64,000 bases of DNA from Musa acuminata AAA Group (GCF_036884655.1 NC_088335.1:41451501-41515500); one strand, 5' to 3'; numbered from the stretch's first letter, positions 33,300-45,814 are shown. Numbers and translations: made by a program. Notes: generated from the sequence alone by a model not told the origin.

Positions 33300-34594
33300 A
33301 CTAGGGGGGAGGAGGGGTAAATTAGTATTTTCAAAATAAAGTTCTAATTTAAAATTTTCAATTGATAAATCTAAAATCAAAAATTGTCTAGCTAAAAATA
33401 TGAGTAAGGGTAGTAAGTAAATAAATCATGAAGGAACGACAAGAGAAAGCAAGAAAAGGATGCAAACCAATTTATAGTGGTTCGGTCATCCCGACCTACG
33501 TCCACTCCTGATTCCTCTTCTCTTGTGGCTACCAGCTTTTGCTACCGATATTCTTTTCAATAGGCAAAGATTAACTACCCTTGTTATAACCCTTTCTCAT
33601 TTTCATAGGCTTAGGAGAGAACCTTTACACCTCTCTTTTATAAAAAACCTTACACCTCCTTAGTATAATCTCTAAACTTAAGGAGGAAGAGACTCAACAC
33701 TTTTCAAGAGAGTTTATAATACTTTTATGCTGAAAAATTTTTACTCCATCAAGCAAGCATGAGTATGGTATTTATAGATCTCAAATAGCTTCAAAACTAA
33801 AGTCAAAAATTTAAATCCTTGAGTTTTCGGGGTATTAGCGATTCTACCATCAGCATCGGGCAGTACTATTGCTAAACAGAGCTTGGAAATCTAGGCTCTA
33901 GCGGTACCACCGTCGACCTGGGTGGTACCACTATCGCCCTCAACGGTATTACCATCGGACTTCCCGGAAAAGCATAATCTATACTTTTCGGCTCTCTAGT
34001 GGTACTACCACATGGGCTTGGCGGTAGTACTGCCTAGGTCAACCTTAGGTCACCGAATTGACCTTCTAATAGGCCTAATTTGGCTCTAGTTCAAGCCTAA
34101 TGGGATTCTAATTAAGTTGGCATGGTTACAACCCAAAATCAACTCAATTAGACTCAAAATAATTTCGATCAAGACTTAACCACTCTAATTACAATCGTAA
34201 AGCCTTTAGCAAGTTGTCTGGCATGTCATCTATTTGTTTGACACTTTATCCAAACCTCCAATGTATCGTCCTTTCCTTTGATATATTACCTGATCCATCA
34301 ACATGTTGACCTTCCACAATATTCGATCTTCTTTGCACAATACTCGATCCTTCCGGCTCGATGCCTAAACTCATGGCACGAACTCCATCCTCTAGTATGT
34401 CGACTAATCCTCCGGCCTGATGTCCAATCTCTGACATCATGTTCTTTGGCCCAATGTTTGATTCTTCTACTTCAATAATTTATCTTTTGATAGTTCAAGT
34501 CTATGATCGAAGTTTCTCTTATGCACCTATCTCAAACTCATATCAGTCCATAAACTCATTAATTAATTTCATCATCAAAATATAAAATTTAATA
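33300..34594 (-). repeat. Element H 5' LTR
   Basis: The right end (34594) is the LTR start with TATTAAATTTTATATTTTGATGATG on the minus strand. The left end near 33300 keeps a decayed G-run (C-run on the minus strand) but has lost the primer-binding site. Decayed CACCGCC-type repeats lie at about 33830-34050. Confidence 0.8.
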
Positions 34595-34943
34595 GACCCG
34601 ACCTTATTGATTCGAGATTCTACCTCCTCTTATAAGTTCTTTATCCTAATAAGTCTTTGTTGCTTTAGTAGAGTTCCTCTAGATTTGTCTCAAGAATGTC
34701 AAGGTGGGTATTCACAACTATAAGCCCCTCCTTATATCTTCTTTTTCCGATTGGTGTTTCGGATTGTGCTTCCTCTACTCATGGAAAATAGCCAACTTCT
34801 TGCTCATCTTATTTATTGTTGCACTCTTCTTTAGCAATTCTAATAGCTTGAGAGTAAGTTTAAACTTGTGACCCACCTACGGCTACTTGGGGCAACGGTC
34901 TAGCTTGCCCCGTCTTGCTTGATTTGCCAAGATGCTTCACCAT
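34595..34943 (-). pseudogene. Gypsy Gag remnant of element P
   Basis: On the minus strand an ATG at 34943 opens a frame starting MVKHLGKSSKTGQ. A stop follows after about 26 residues, and SYTQAIRIAKEECN-like text near 34850 recalls the region before the zinc knuckle of Ty3/Gypsy Gag. More stops follow. The assignment is tentative; no zinc knuckle or catalytic motif is seen. Element H cuts it at 34595 and solo LTR J separates it from its probable LTR at 41530-42265. Confidence 0.45.
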
Positions 34944-35892
34944 GGTAAGATTAAAAAACTTTTGCTATTTACTTAAGTTGCTTATGTTGAATCTTGGATT
35001 TTGATGATGAAATTAATTGATTAGTTTATGTTTTAAGAAAAGTGATGCAGGACTAACCACGATCATGAAAAGGTAAAATAATTGAAGCAAAAAGAATAAG
35101 ATGTTAGGCTGGAGTTAGAAAACAGGCATCGGGTCAAAAGAATTGGACGTTGTGCTAAGATCGAATATTGTGGGAGTCAACATATCGATGGATCGAGTGA
35201 TATACCGAAGGTTCAGACGATGCATCGGAAGTTTGTCGGAAGTTCGCCAAGAGTTCGGATGAATAAATGATGTGCTAGACATCTTAGCTTCTTATTTTTG
35301 TAATTGTTTAAGTCTTAATCATCATAATTAGGTCTTAATTTGTATTAGACTTAAATATAACCCTACTAACTTAATTTAGGGCCAATTGGGCTCGAATTAG
35401 GGTTGAATTGAGCCTATTGGTTGGCCCATTCAATGACTTGTAGTAGGGTTTGGCAATGGCGAACCGCTTGAGGCTCGGCCTCCCAAGTAGTGCTTGGGCG
35501 ATGGTATCGCCCAGACTAGTGGTGGTACTTCCAGAGCCTAGTATTCAAGACTGTTAGGTGATGGTATCACCAGACTAGGCGGTAGTACCGCTTAATATCC
35601 GACTGACAGGCGATGGTATCACTAGTTATCAGTACCGCTAGTACCTTAAAAATATGAAATAAGATACTTTTTAGCTCTATTTTTGAAGTTATTTAGGGCC
35701 TATAAATATCCCACACTTTGTTGCTTGATAGAGCATAAAAAGTGAATAAAAACTTGTGACTCTAAGTGAGAAAACTCTATTGTAATCCTTTGAGAGTTCC
35801 CTTCATCTTGTTCTAAGTTTAGATTTATGTTTAAGGAAGGGGTGAGTGACATATAAAGGTTTTCTCTTAAGCCTAAAAAATGAGAAAGAGTT

Positions 35893-35897
35893 ATAAG
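35893..35897. other. Target-site duplication of element K, left copy
   Basis: ATAAG is followed directly by the TGATGGGG start of K. The identical right copy is at 41175-41179, within the sequence of LTR J. Confidence 0.93.
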
Positions 35898-36500
35898 TGA
35901 TGGGGATATAAAGAGGAATAACCTTTGTATATGAACAAATACTAGAAGACCAAAATACACAGCGAAATAAAATGGAAACACAATCAAACAGAACACCAAG
36001 ATATACGTGGAAAACCCCTTCAATGTGAAGGGTAAAAACCACGGGGCAAACTAGAGATAATCCACTATGAGAATAATGAATATACAAATCTCAATCTCTT
36101 GCCCAAAACCCTAGCAACAACCACAAGAGAATAACTGGGATACAAGGATCACGTCACTGCCCACAATATCTAAAACCTCCCAAGTAATCACAGCAAGAGC
36201 CTACTGTAGATTTGATCTAACCTGAGATGAGAACACTACTAGATGATTGTGAACAGTCTCTCTGCGTTGTCCTTGTCTTCTTCCCTTTCTTTCTCTTCCT
36301 TTTCTGCCTTGTTCTCCTTCTTCTCTTTGGAATCTCGTGGCTATATAGATCACCACGTTGCTGCCCTTTTTATAGCCTTTTTCTGCCTCTAAAACACAGC
36401 CACCACACCCCCCTAATCTTAATTAGGGTTAGGTTAAGAGGGGGTGTGGGCTGTGGGCTGATAAGCCCACATGGGCTGAATATGGGCCATCAGCCCAACA
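35898..36500 (-). repeat. Element K 3' LTR (603 bp)
   Basis: On the plus strand it runs from TGATGGGGATATAAAG to CAGCCCAACA. Inward lies the polypurine tract. It is near-identical to 40571-41174. Confidence 0.95.
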
Positions 36501-36511
36501 ACCTCCCCCTT
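36501..36511 (-). other. Polypurine tract of element K
   Basis: The minus strand reads AGGGGGAGGT next to the 3' LTR start. Confidence 0.85.
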
Positions 36512-36542
36512 CAGCCCATAAGGGAGGCTGTCCCATGACTCC

Positions 36543-39500
36543 TCAATGTGAAGTCATGTCGACCAACTGTCGGCATATCTCCTGTCTTTCTTTTGGTAAG
36601 GTCTTCGTCAACATGTCTGCTCCGTTGTCATCTGTATGAATTTTCTGAAGCTGCAACTGCTTCTCTTCAAATACATTTCGAATCCAGTGGTATCTGACAT
36701 CTATATGCTTTGACTTGGAATGAAACATTGGGTTCTTACACAAATGGATGGCACTCTGGCTATCACAATGCACCACATAATTTTTCTGTTTCAGCCCCAA
36801 TTCTTGTAAGAATTCTTTCATCCATAGCATTTCTTTGCATACCTCTGTAGCAGCAATATATTCTGCTTCTGTGGTGGAGAGAGCAATACACCTTTGTAAC
36901 CTGGATTGCCATGACACAGCTCCCCCTGCAAAAATAAGTACATAACCTGAAGTAGACTTCCTCGTATCTATATCTCTTGCCATATCTGTATCTGTGTAAC
37001 CTGTTAACACAGGTGGTCCACCTCCAAAGCTTAAACAAACCTTAGAGCTACCTCTGAGATATCTAAAAATCCACTTCACTGCTGCCCAGTGCTCTTTGCC
37101 TGGATTTGCAAGAAATCTGCTAGTAACACCCACTGCATATGCGATGTCTGGCCTCGTACATACCATTGCATACATTAAACTTCCAACTGCTGAAGCATAA
37201 GGAACCTTTTGCATTTTCTCCTTCTCCTCATCACTTGACGGACTCTGTTCTGAGCATAACTTGAAGTGACCTGCAAGAGGAGAACCAACTGGCTTAGCAT
37301 TACTCATACTAAATCTTTCCAATACCTTCTCGATGTATTTCTCCTGTGACAACCAAATCTTCTTGTTTTTCCTGTCACGAGAAATCTGCATGCCTAGTAT
37401 TTGCTTTGCTGGCCCCATGTCCTTCATTGCAAAAGACTCACTCAGTTCCTTCTTCAACCTGACAATTTTAAACATATCTTTCCCAAGAATAAGCATGTCA
37501 TCAACATAAAGTAAGAGAATAATAAAATCCTCACTAAACCATTTGATGTATACACAATGATCTGAAGCCGTTCTTTTGTATCCATTTTCTGTCATAAATG
37601 AATCAAACTTTCTGTACCACTGTCTTGGAGCTTGCTTTAGCCCATACAAGCTCTTCTTCAACTTGCAGACAAAATTATCTTTACCTTTGACTTTGAAGCC
37701 TTCTGGTTGCTCCATATAAATTTTCTCCTCCAAATCACCATGAAGGAAAGCTGTCTTCACATCTAACTGCTCAACCTCTAAGTCCTGGCTAGCAGCAATA
37801 CCAAGAGCAACACGAATAGAAGACATTTTAACAACAGGAGAAAATATCTCTTCAAAGTCAATACCTTTCTTTTGACCAAAGCCTTTCACAACCAATCTAG
37901 CTTTATACTTTGGTTGAGAACAATATTCTTGAGTCTTCAACCTAAAAACCCACTTGTTCTTCAAGGCCTTCATTCCATTTGGTAACAGCACCAAATCATA
38001 AGTGTGGTTCTTCTGAAGAGCATCCATCTCTTCCTGCATAGCAATTAACCACTTCTCTTTCTGCTCACTCTCAATTGCTTCCTGGTAACTCTCTGGTTCA
38101 CCTGCATCAGTAAGCATCACATACTCATCTGTAGAGTATCTTCTGGAAGGTTGACGTTGTCTAGAAGATCTTCTCAACTGAGGTTCTGCTGGAACTTGCT
38201 CTCCTACTTCTTCTTGCTCAACATGTCCTGCAGGTAAATCAACATCAGGCTCTACACTATTTTCCTACACATCTCCCCCATCACCCTGATATACTGGAGG
38301 AATAACTGGGTCACAATCTGCTAATCCTTCTGCAGAAGTCTTGGCTGGTGCCTTCTTCTTCAAATCCTCAAAGGTTTGATCCTCAAAGAAGACCATATCT
38401 CTGCTCCTGAATACCTTCTGCTTTTCTGGATCCCAAAGCCTGTAACCAAACTGATCATGTGAGTAACCAAGAAAAATACATTCTTTATACTTACCATCCA
38501 GCTTGGACCTCTCATTATCTAGAACATATGCAAATGCACAACAACCAAACACTCTCAAATGCTTGTAGGAAACATCTTTCCCTAACCATACATGCTCTGC
38601 AACATCACCATCTAGGGTTGTACATGGTGATAAGTTGATCACATCAACTGCAGTCCTCAAAGCCTCATCCCAAAACCTTTTGGGTAGCTTGGCCTGTGAA
38701 AGCATATATCTGATCTTTTCCATGATGGTGCGGTTCATCCTCTCTGCAATTGCATTATGCTGAGGTGTACTAGGAACTGTCATCTCATGTTGGATCCCAT
38801 GTGACCTACAATAGTCATTAAACAATCCCGTATACTTACCACCATTATCTGATCTTATGCATTTCAATTTCCTTTCTATCTCCCTTTCAACCCTGGCATG
38901 AAACTCTTTGAAGACATTAATAACCTGATCTTTGGTCTTCAAAGCATAAGCCCAAACTTTCCTGGAAAAATCATTTATAAAAGTGACAAAATAAAGTGCA
39001 CTACTTATACCAAGAACATCAACAGATCCACCAGAAGTTTTTATCCTCAAAGGACCACATATATCTGTATAAACACGGTCTAAGGCATGCATTTTTCTAG
39101 ACAAAGCAGCACTAGCAAATGAAACTCTATGTTGTTTACCAACCAAACAATCAATACAAGGGTTTAGATGTATACCTCTGAGATCTGGTAATACCTCTCT
39201 CTTGGAAAGAGCTTGCAGCCCCTTCTCGCTCATGTGTCCCAATCGCCTATGCCACAACTCCATACTGAAGTCTTTCTCTGTAGCATTTAACTGCTCACCA
39301 TAAGCTTTAGCCTACAACCTGTACAAAATATGACATTTCTTTCCATTAGCTATAACAAGAGAACCCTTACTGAGCTTCCATTGCCCTCTGTGAAATCTGC
39401 TTTCATACTCTTCATCATCTAGTCTTCCAACTGAAATTAAATTCAACCTCAAGTCAACCACATGTCTCACATCCTTAAGTAACAACTTGCAGCCAAGGTT

Positions 39501-40535
39501 GGTCTTTAAATGGATATCACCCATGCCAATGATGTCTACTGTGCCATAGTTGCCCATCTTGACAACACCAAAGTTTCCAGACCTGTATGTAGCAAAAAAC
39601 TCCCTCTGTGGTGTAGCATGATAAGAAGCACCTGTGTCAATCACCCACTCAAGATCCTGACACACACAAGAAAAAATATCATCAGAAGGAGACAAAATCA
39701 AATAATCACCACCCTGCACTGTAGCTATAGTATTATCCTTTGACTCTGTAGACTCCACTTCTTTTCCCTTTTTCTTGTTCTTCTTAGGTTGCTTACATTA
39801 GTTCTTATAATGTCCTTTCTCACCACAGTTATAGCAAACAATATCTTTTCTTGATCTTGACTTGCTCCTACCCATACGTGAACTGCTTCTAGACTTTGGC
39901 CTTCCTCTGTTCTCTGAGATAAGTGCCTGTGAATCATTCTGAGATGTTGCCGAACTCTTTCTTCTCAACTCCTCATTCAACAAACTGTTTGTTACTTGAC
40001 TCATAGTGACAATACCATCTGGCGCAGAATTACTAAGGGAAACCACCAGTGTCTCCCAACTTTCTGGTAATGAACTGAGAAGTAACAATGCCTGCAACTC
40101 ATCATCAAGAGACATTCTCATAGAGGATAACTGGTTAGTAATACTCTGCATTTCATTCAAATGCTCAGCAATAGAAGCACCCTCTCTATATTTTAGGTTC
40201 ACAAGTTTTCTGATCAAAAAAGCTTTGTTGCCAGCTGTTTTTCTTTCATAGAGACTTTCCAATTTTTTCCAAAGAGAATATGTAGAAATTTCAGTAGAAA
40301 CATGGTGAAAGACACTATCATCAAGCCATTGTCTAATAAACCCAATTGTTTTTCGATCTAACCTCTTCCACTCATCATCTGTCATAGTTGTAGGTTTTGC
40401 ACTATCCCCTTGCAAAGGTCCATACAAATCTTTGCAATACAAGAGATCTTTCATTCTTGGTTTCCATATCATCCAATTGTTTCCATTCAAACTAATCATG
40501 CGAGAAATATTACTGGCCTCCATGTTCAAATACAA
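36543..40535 (-). pseudogene. Element K Gag-Pol polyprotein, three in-frame stops
   Basis: One frame of about 1330 codons runs from 40535. In order: Gag with UBN2-like capsid region and CCHC knuckle (CYNCGEKGHYKN, then the fourth Cys after a stop), protease (WVIDTGASYHATP), integrase zinc domain (WHRRLGHMSEKGL, CIDC), integrase core (SDNGGKY), reverse transcriptase (YVDDMLIL) and RNase H (STTEAEYIAA, DSQSAIH). In-frame stops sit at 39798-39800 (TAA, in the zinc knuckle), 39312-39314 (TAG, after protease) and 38265-38267 (TAG, between integrase and reverse transcriptase). All three look like single C-to-T changes in Gln codons. No frameshift was found. Initiation is probably at the fifth codon (MEASNIS). 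Confidence 0.95.
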
Positions 40536-40556
40536 AAATTAAATCACCAAAACTCC

Positions 40557-40568
40557 GCTCTGATACCA
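40557..40568 (-). other. Primer-binding site of element K
   Basis: The minus strand reads TGGTATCAGAGC, two bases from the LTR at 40571. Confidence 0.93.
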
Positions 40569-40570
40569 GT

Positions 40571-41174
40571 TGATGGGGATATAAAGAGGAATAACCTTTG
40601 TATATGAACAAATACTAGAAGACCAAAATACGCAGCGGAATAAAATGGAAACACAATCAAACAGAACACCAAGATATACGTGGAAAATCCCTTCAATGTG
40701 AAGGGTAAAAACCACGGGGCAAACTAGAGATAATCCACTATGAGAATAATGAATATACAAATCTCAATCTCTTGCCCAAAACCCTAGCAACAACCACAAG
40801 AGAATAACTGGGATACAAGGATCACGTCACTACCCACAATATCTAAAACCTCCCAAGTAATCACAGCAAGAGCCTACTGTAGATTTGATCTAACCTGAGA
40901 TGAGAACACTGCTAGATGATTGTGAACAGTCTCTCTGCGTTGTCCTTGTCTTCTTCCCTTTCTTTCTCTTCCTTTTCTGCCTTATTCTCCTTCTTCTCTT
41001 TGGAATCTCGTGGCTATATAGATCACCATATTGCTGCCCTTTTTATAGCCTTTTTCTGCCTCTAAAACATAGCCACCACACCCCCCTAATCTTAATTAGG
41101 GTTAGGTTAAGAGGGGGTGTGGGCTATGGGCTGATAAAGCCCACATGGGCTGAATATGGGCCATCAGCCCAACA
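40571..41174 (-). repeat. Element K 5' LTR (604 bp)
   Basis: Same boundaries as the other LTR (TGATGGGG to CCCAACA on the plus strand). A frame of about 92 codons is shared by both LTRs but has no domain. Confidence 0.95.
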
Positions 41175-41179
41175 ATAAG
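41175..41179. other. Target-site duplication of element K, right copy
   Basis: ATAAG, identical to 35893-35897; LTR J resumes directly after it. Confidence 0.93.
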
Positions 41180-41455
41180 AGGGTAGTTGATCTTTGCCTA
41201 TTGAAAGAAGATCGATAGTAGAAGCTAGTGGCCTCGACATAGGAGGAATTGAGAGTGGACATAGGTCACGATGACCGAATCACTATAAATCTGGTGTGTT
41301 CTTTTCTTTTGTTGTTTACATTTATTACTTATAGATTTTGTTGCATACTCCACTTTACACTTACTCTAAGTCAAGCTCACTTTTGATATCGATTTTCATC
41401 GAATATAATTTTTTTTAATTATCATGATTTTCTGATAGCATTAATTCACACCGCG

Positions 41456-41483
<28 letters not shown>
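41456..41483 (+). repeat. Poly-C run (28 C) near the end of LTR J
   Basis: Other Sirevirus LTRs here have 7-9 C at this point; J has 28 in a row, preceded by CCGCG. It could be slippage expansion or an assembly or basecalling effect. Confidence 0.9.
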
Positions 41484-41486
<3 letters not shown>

Positions 41487-41529
41487 TTAGTGTCATTTAT
41501 GATTCTAATAGCTTGCCCACTCTAATACT

Positions 41530-42265
41530 ATAATTTTATGAACTTCCCTGAAATTACCTAAATCATGATACACCTTTGTGGCAATTTCATAGACTTAGCT
41601 GAAATTGCTTGTCATAAGATACCCTTGCACCAATATCATGAACTTAGCTAGGATTGTCTAAGACATAAAATACCCTTGTATTATCCATCCGTAAAAGGGT
41701 CAACCTAATTGCAACCTCGCTCAAGTCTAAAAGGACATATAAAAGAGAAAATTGATCAATTTGAAAGTGAGCAACGAACAAGTTTTGATCTTTTGTCAAG
41801 AGGGCACCTTTATAAGCAATTCAATAAACACTCGGTGTATAAAAGAGAAAAGAGAGGAAAGAGAAACTAAGAATTTTAGAAAGCAAACGAATAGTCACAA
41901 ATCTACAAATAACTGCTCACTAGGTACCATGCGTATTTGGTAAGTTCCTATAAGCTTAAGCTTAACATGCGAACTTGTGAATCCAATTAATACTCAATAC
42001 TATCTCAAACTCTCATCCCCTAAGTGTCACTCTTAAGGTTCTACGGTGTTGAGATGGCTCACATTTTTCTCAACAACATAGCCTACAAAAAATAGATCAT
42101 AGTGCATAAAACCTAAGTCATTTTAAGATAATTTTACACATTCTGACGTGCGATCGCTAGACAACATTTTAAACTATTTCAACTTATAGTTTTCAATCAA
42201 AACACATAAAAACTAGGTAAAATAAATTGCTTAGGAACAATCAAAAATAGCAAACGGTCCATTAA
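41530..42265 (-). repeat. LTR-like segment of Gypsy element P
   Basis: It aligns block by block with 52110-52830, which lies directly downstream of a minus-strand Gypsy integrase (element M). Shared words include CTCGGTG(T/C)ATAAAAGA, AACATGC(G/A)AA(C/T)TTGTGAATCCAAT and GGTGTTGAGATG. It is therefore probably an LTR of that family; on the minus strand it precedes a Gag remnant (34943), with solo LTR J inserted between. Boundaries are approximate. Confidence 0.6.
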
Positions 42266-45203
42266 GACTTTTTTAGACCTTTTTTTTATTATAATAGATA
42301 AAACTACAATTTAGACTTTTTATTTTTCATCTATAGCTACAACCTACCTTCACTCATTCATTTTATATTTTTTATGAATATTGACTCGTCGGACATGGCT
42401 TGAGCTTATGTTGGTGAGCTTCTGCACCCTTATTATATTTTTATTATTAATATAAATAATAAGATTTGAAAAATTATATGAAAATAAGATATAAATGATT
42501 TGGTGGTTGGAGGTTCTTTCTCTTGGGGAGAAATTATTTCTTTATTTATTTATTTAACACCAAGTTGCTCTCTTCACCACGTGTCGCACCAAGCTTTGCC
42601 CTTCAAACTTGCTGTCGACGTGGGTACGTTAGGCATCTTCCTGAATGGGACTAGCTTGTTGCTTTTCATGAGCAAAGCCTCAGCTTGCTGCCACCCTTTG
42701 TCTTGAGAGTGCGATTAACCTGACAATGTGATCAATTTGAGAGCATGACTCTCTTGATAGTATTGATAACTCTTATGATCATCTTGAGAAAGTGACTTAC
42801 CTGATGGCATAGTCAGTCTTAATGGTGCAACTGATTGATGGTACGATCGATTTGATAGCACAATCTTTTCATTAAACAGTTTAAGAATATGATTTCTTAT
42901 AAGATTGGATGCTTTTCAAGTTGACTCTCGATGTATCCCTTATATTGTGAGTATCATATGTCAAAAACTAATTTTAGGATAAAAAGTGAGAGTTAAGAGT
43001 AGAAAAATATTTATTTATATGTACTTAGAACTAGACTAGAGTCTCTTTTATTTATTTATAACCTCTTGTGTATTCTGAAGAACACTTCAAATAAATATTC
43101 TTTTACTCAAGCTTGCATATGTTGACTTAGTGGATTTGGCCGATTAGATTTTACGCGTGGAATCTCGATTAACTCTAAATTTTAGTCATATCAAGTTGCT
43201 TAAAGATACATCATTGGCAAGATAAGATTTGAATTAATATAATTTATCAAAACCAAAGACACTGACAATCAAATTGGGTAGACCTTAGTCTGTGTTGGAT
43301 TCTCACTTGATGTAGCACTGGCTGAATCATAGTTGGGAAATATAATATCAATACAAGCTTTCATAAATCGATGTCATTAAACCACAATCAAATCATGACA
43401 AAAGGCATCGTGATCTTTAATAATCAATGTTACACTATTTTTAATTATTTACCAACGTCTTTGACCATTTGAGGAATATTGTTATAGTCATTTGGTAGTG
43501 TGTTTGAAAACTGACCAATAAAATTACAATGAATCATACAAAAGTATCCGGTTTAATTAATTGATTAGTTAATTTTTAATTTTAAATATTTTTAAAATAT
43601 ATATAAATGTTAGATAAATCGACTTGATTAGGTGAACCTGTTGAATTCAATTGTATCAAATCAAAATCTTGATCAAATTAAGTTAGCATTTTAAAAAAGT
43701 TCCTACCACAATTGTCATTCTAAATATTTAAAAAGAAATTCATGTTTAGCACCTAATCAAATGGATTAAGAAGGATTAAGATGAGAAAATTAAGTTAATG
43801 ATAAAAATAGGTTGATTTGAATCGGTCAAAGTTTAAGATAACCAATTTGATCAAACTGATTTTTTTAAAATTAAAATCGATTCAGTTTAGTCTGAACAGA
43901 TTAACCAAACTAAAAAAATACCATCCTCCCAAATCAAAATCATTTATATAGTCAGCTAAATCAAACTAATGAATCAGGAATTCATTTCGACCTCATCGTC
44001 GTACGATACCAATTGCGGAAAAAGCTGGTATACCTCTTCCTCACTTGATCTACATTTATATTCCTGTGACCAACTCTCCACTTCCTATAAAGATGCGTAT
44101 TAAGATAATGATGGCCATTGAGCTGTGACCTCTGAATCAAATCTAGTAGCCATATCATTTCCAAACCTAGCAATAATAGATAAACCTTTCTCAATTGTAC
44201 TACGTGCTCAGCATGTCTTTCGGGGACTTTGTCTTGTGTTTGATTCCTTCTAATGTTTTCTATCGGTATGTGCTTATGTCTTCACGTTCAAGTGTGCGTA
44301 TAAATGGTGGTTTGATCACGGGGAAGAAACAGGAGAGGACTTGAAGAAGAAGAAGACACGGCGTGGTATTGGATCGGTTCATGTCTTATGATTGGCTCAA
44401 CAGGGCACGAGCCGAACCAATATCACTCATGTATACTTCATTCACCATCTCCTTGAAGGTGTCCTCAGTAATGATCCTTTTTTTTTCCTGTTCGCAACAT
44501 GTACATGTTTTTCTCTTGGAAATCACTTAGCAAAGGTTAATGAAGCGTTCTCATGCTTTTTCTGAAGCTAATGATTCATCTTTTGTTTGGTTTTCCTACG
44601 ACAAGGTAGCAGCTGTACATCACATACTCTCTTCTCATAAACAACCATCCATGATTATAACCTTATTCACTAACATGGTATCTGTTGATTTGGGTGAATA
44701 TATTTTACTTGAAAAACATGTCCGGTATCCTAAAAATAATTCATAAAGATCAATTGATAAATAGATGATGTCTAGTTTTCGAGAATAAAATATAAAATAA
44801 AATTGTTTTGACAGTAACTATCAATCTATTATACAAATTAATGATTACATAATGTATGGTCTCAAAACTTTAAAAAGTGAAGTGCATAGATGAGATAGTT
44901 AAATAAATATATTAGCCTTTGTAGTTATTTTGATTTGGCATAACTGAAAATTTCATGATATTTAGACGTATATTAGTTGAAACAAAGAGAAAGAAGATTA
45001 GGAAGTTTAATTGAGAATAGTTGAGGGAAACTAAAAGAAGCCATGTTAGTAATATCAAGCATGATTTACTTAAAAAGTTTTATGTCTAAGTTTATGATTT
45101 ACTTAAAAATTTATGTTTACTTAAATAATTCTTCAATTTTTCTCTTTAGTAGATCTAAAGATCTCATGTTTAAGTATTAATACTATAAAACTAATATCAA
45201 TCG

Positions 45204-45205
<2 letters not shown>
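42266..45205. other. About 2.9 kb with no recognised gene
   Basis: AT-rich DNA. Frames at 42500-42706, 43982-44194 and 44540-44746 are short, show no domain, and have no supporting features. No LTR boundaries or retroelement motifs were recognised. It may be old, decayed repeat plus the distal upstream region of the Vps62-like gene. Confidence 0.5.

Positions 45206-45253
<48 letters not shown>
45206..45253. repeat. (AT)24 microsatellite
   Basis: An uninterrupted AT run about 560 bp upstream of the Vps62-like start codon. Confidence 0.96.
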
Positions 45254-45258
<5 letters not shown>

Positions 45259-45680
45259 TGTGATGTTCGTGTTTTATTTTTTTTGTTTTAAATGATGTAT
45301 GCCATGTTCATGTTATGTAATAGTCATGTCCCATGCCCATGCTTGTGTAAGTTTTCTCTGACATAATCTTTATTTGTTAAAATGCTTTTTTTTCCTTCCT
45401 ACACGTACCATGATTTTACGAACTGATACCCTTTAGTCTCACCAAACACTGCCATCCAATTAAACTCCTGTAACAAGTAGGAGTTCCAAAGGCAAGAAAG
45501 CTTAAAGCTTCAATAGAAGCTTAGTTGCAGCTTTGCCCAACCCCTAAGATTAAGTCTAACTTGAGAGCATGTCCGTTACAACCACTGTTCGGAGTTATCG
45601 GCATTGAGGCAGTGGTCCAAATCACAAGTTTAAGGCCCTGCAAGGACACAATTCTCAACTAATACCTTTACTCCCACCTC

Positions 45681-45690
45681 CTTATATTCC
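45681..45690 (+). promoter_or_regulatory. Possible TATA element of the Vps62-like gene
   Basis: CTTATATTCC lies about 130 bp upstream of the ATG in a C-rich stretch (45670-45800) that looks like a 5' untranslated region. It is a weak match and transcript evidence is absent. Confidence 0.35.
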
Positions 45691-45814
45691 AGCATCTTCC
45701 ACCCGGCCCTTTCCCTCCCAAACTACAGCAAACTTACCACAGGCCACAGGAAGCGTCTTGGGGAACTGCATTCCCTTCCCAACCACCAGAGACCTCTCTG
45801 TTTCAAAGAGGAGG

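Larger units (their letters stand above)
29470..34594 (-). mobile_element. Element H: decayed Sirevirus, inverted, RT/RNase H missing
   Basis: Read from 34594 on the minus strand: 5' LTR, gag, integrase part of pol, then a jump to 3' non-coding DNA (29470-30250) resembling that of G (63106-63480). Two polypurine-like sites (ACAAAGGGGG on the minus strand) lie near 29500-29595. There is no 3' LTR: the element ends against the family I LTR. Many stops and frameshifts show great age. Confidence 0.85.
35898..41174 (-). mobile_element. Element K: complete Tork/TNT1-type Copia retrotransposon
   Basis: This is a 5277-bp element with two LTRs of about 603 bp, a Met-tRNA primer site, a single gag-pol frame, a polypurine tract and a perfect 5-bp target duplication. 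Protein style (gag, integrase CIDCLVGKQ, reverse transcriptase YVDDMLI) fits the Tork/TNT1 lineage. The LTRs differ at about eleven sites and by one base in length (by eye), so K is older than A but still fairly young. Three stops in the frame make this copy non-autonomous. Confidence 0.96.
34985..41510 (+). repeat. Solo Sirevirus LTR J, split by element K
   Basis: The two parts, 34985-35897 and 41180-41510, together give about 1244 bp, full LTR size. It starts TGTTGAATCTTGG and ends in a C-run and TTCTAATA. No primer site or internal region follows. Flanking bases GCTTA (34980-34984) and GCTTG (41511-41515) match at four of five positions and look like its target-site duplication, so J is a solo LTR left by recombination between two LTRs. 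Confidence 0.82.

Noticed and set aside
36227..36538. 103-codon hydrophobic frame in the LTR of K, also at 40900-41178
   Set aside because: Present because the LTR is duplicated; opposite to K's transcription and without a domain.
44540..44746. 68-codon frame upstream of the Vps62-like gene
   Set aside because: No recognisable domain, no splice sites that extend it, and no nearby matching exons.
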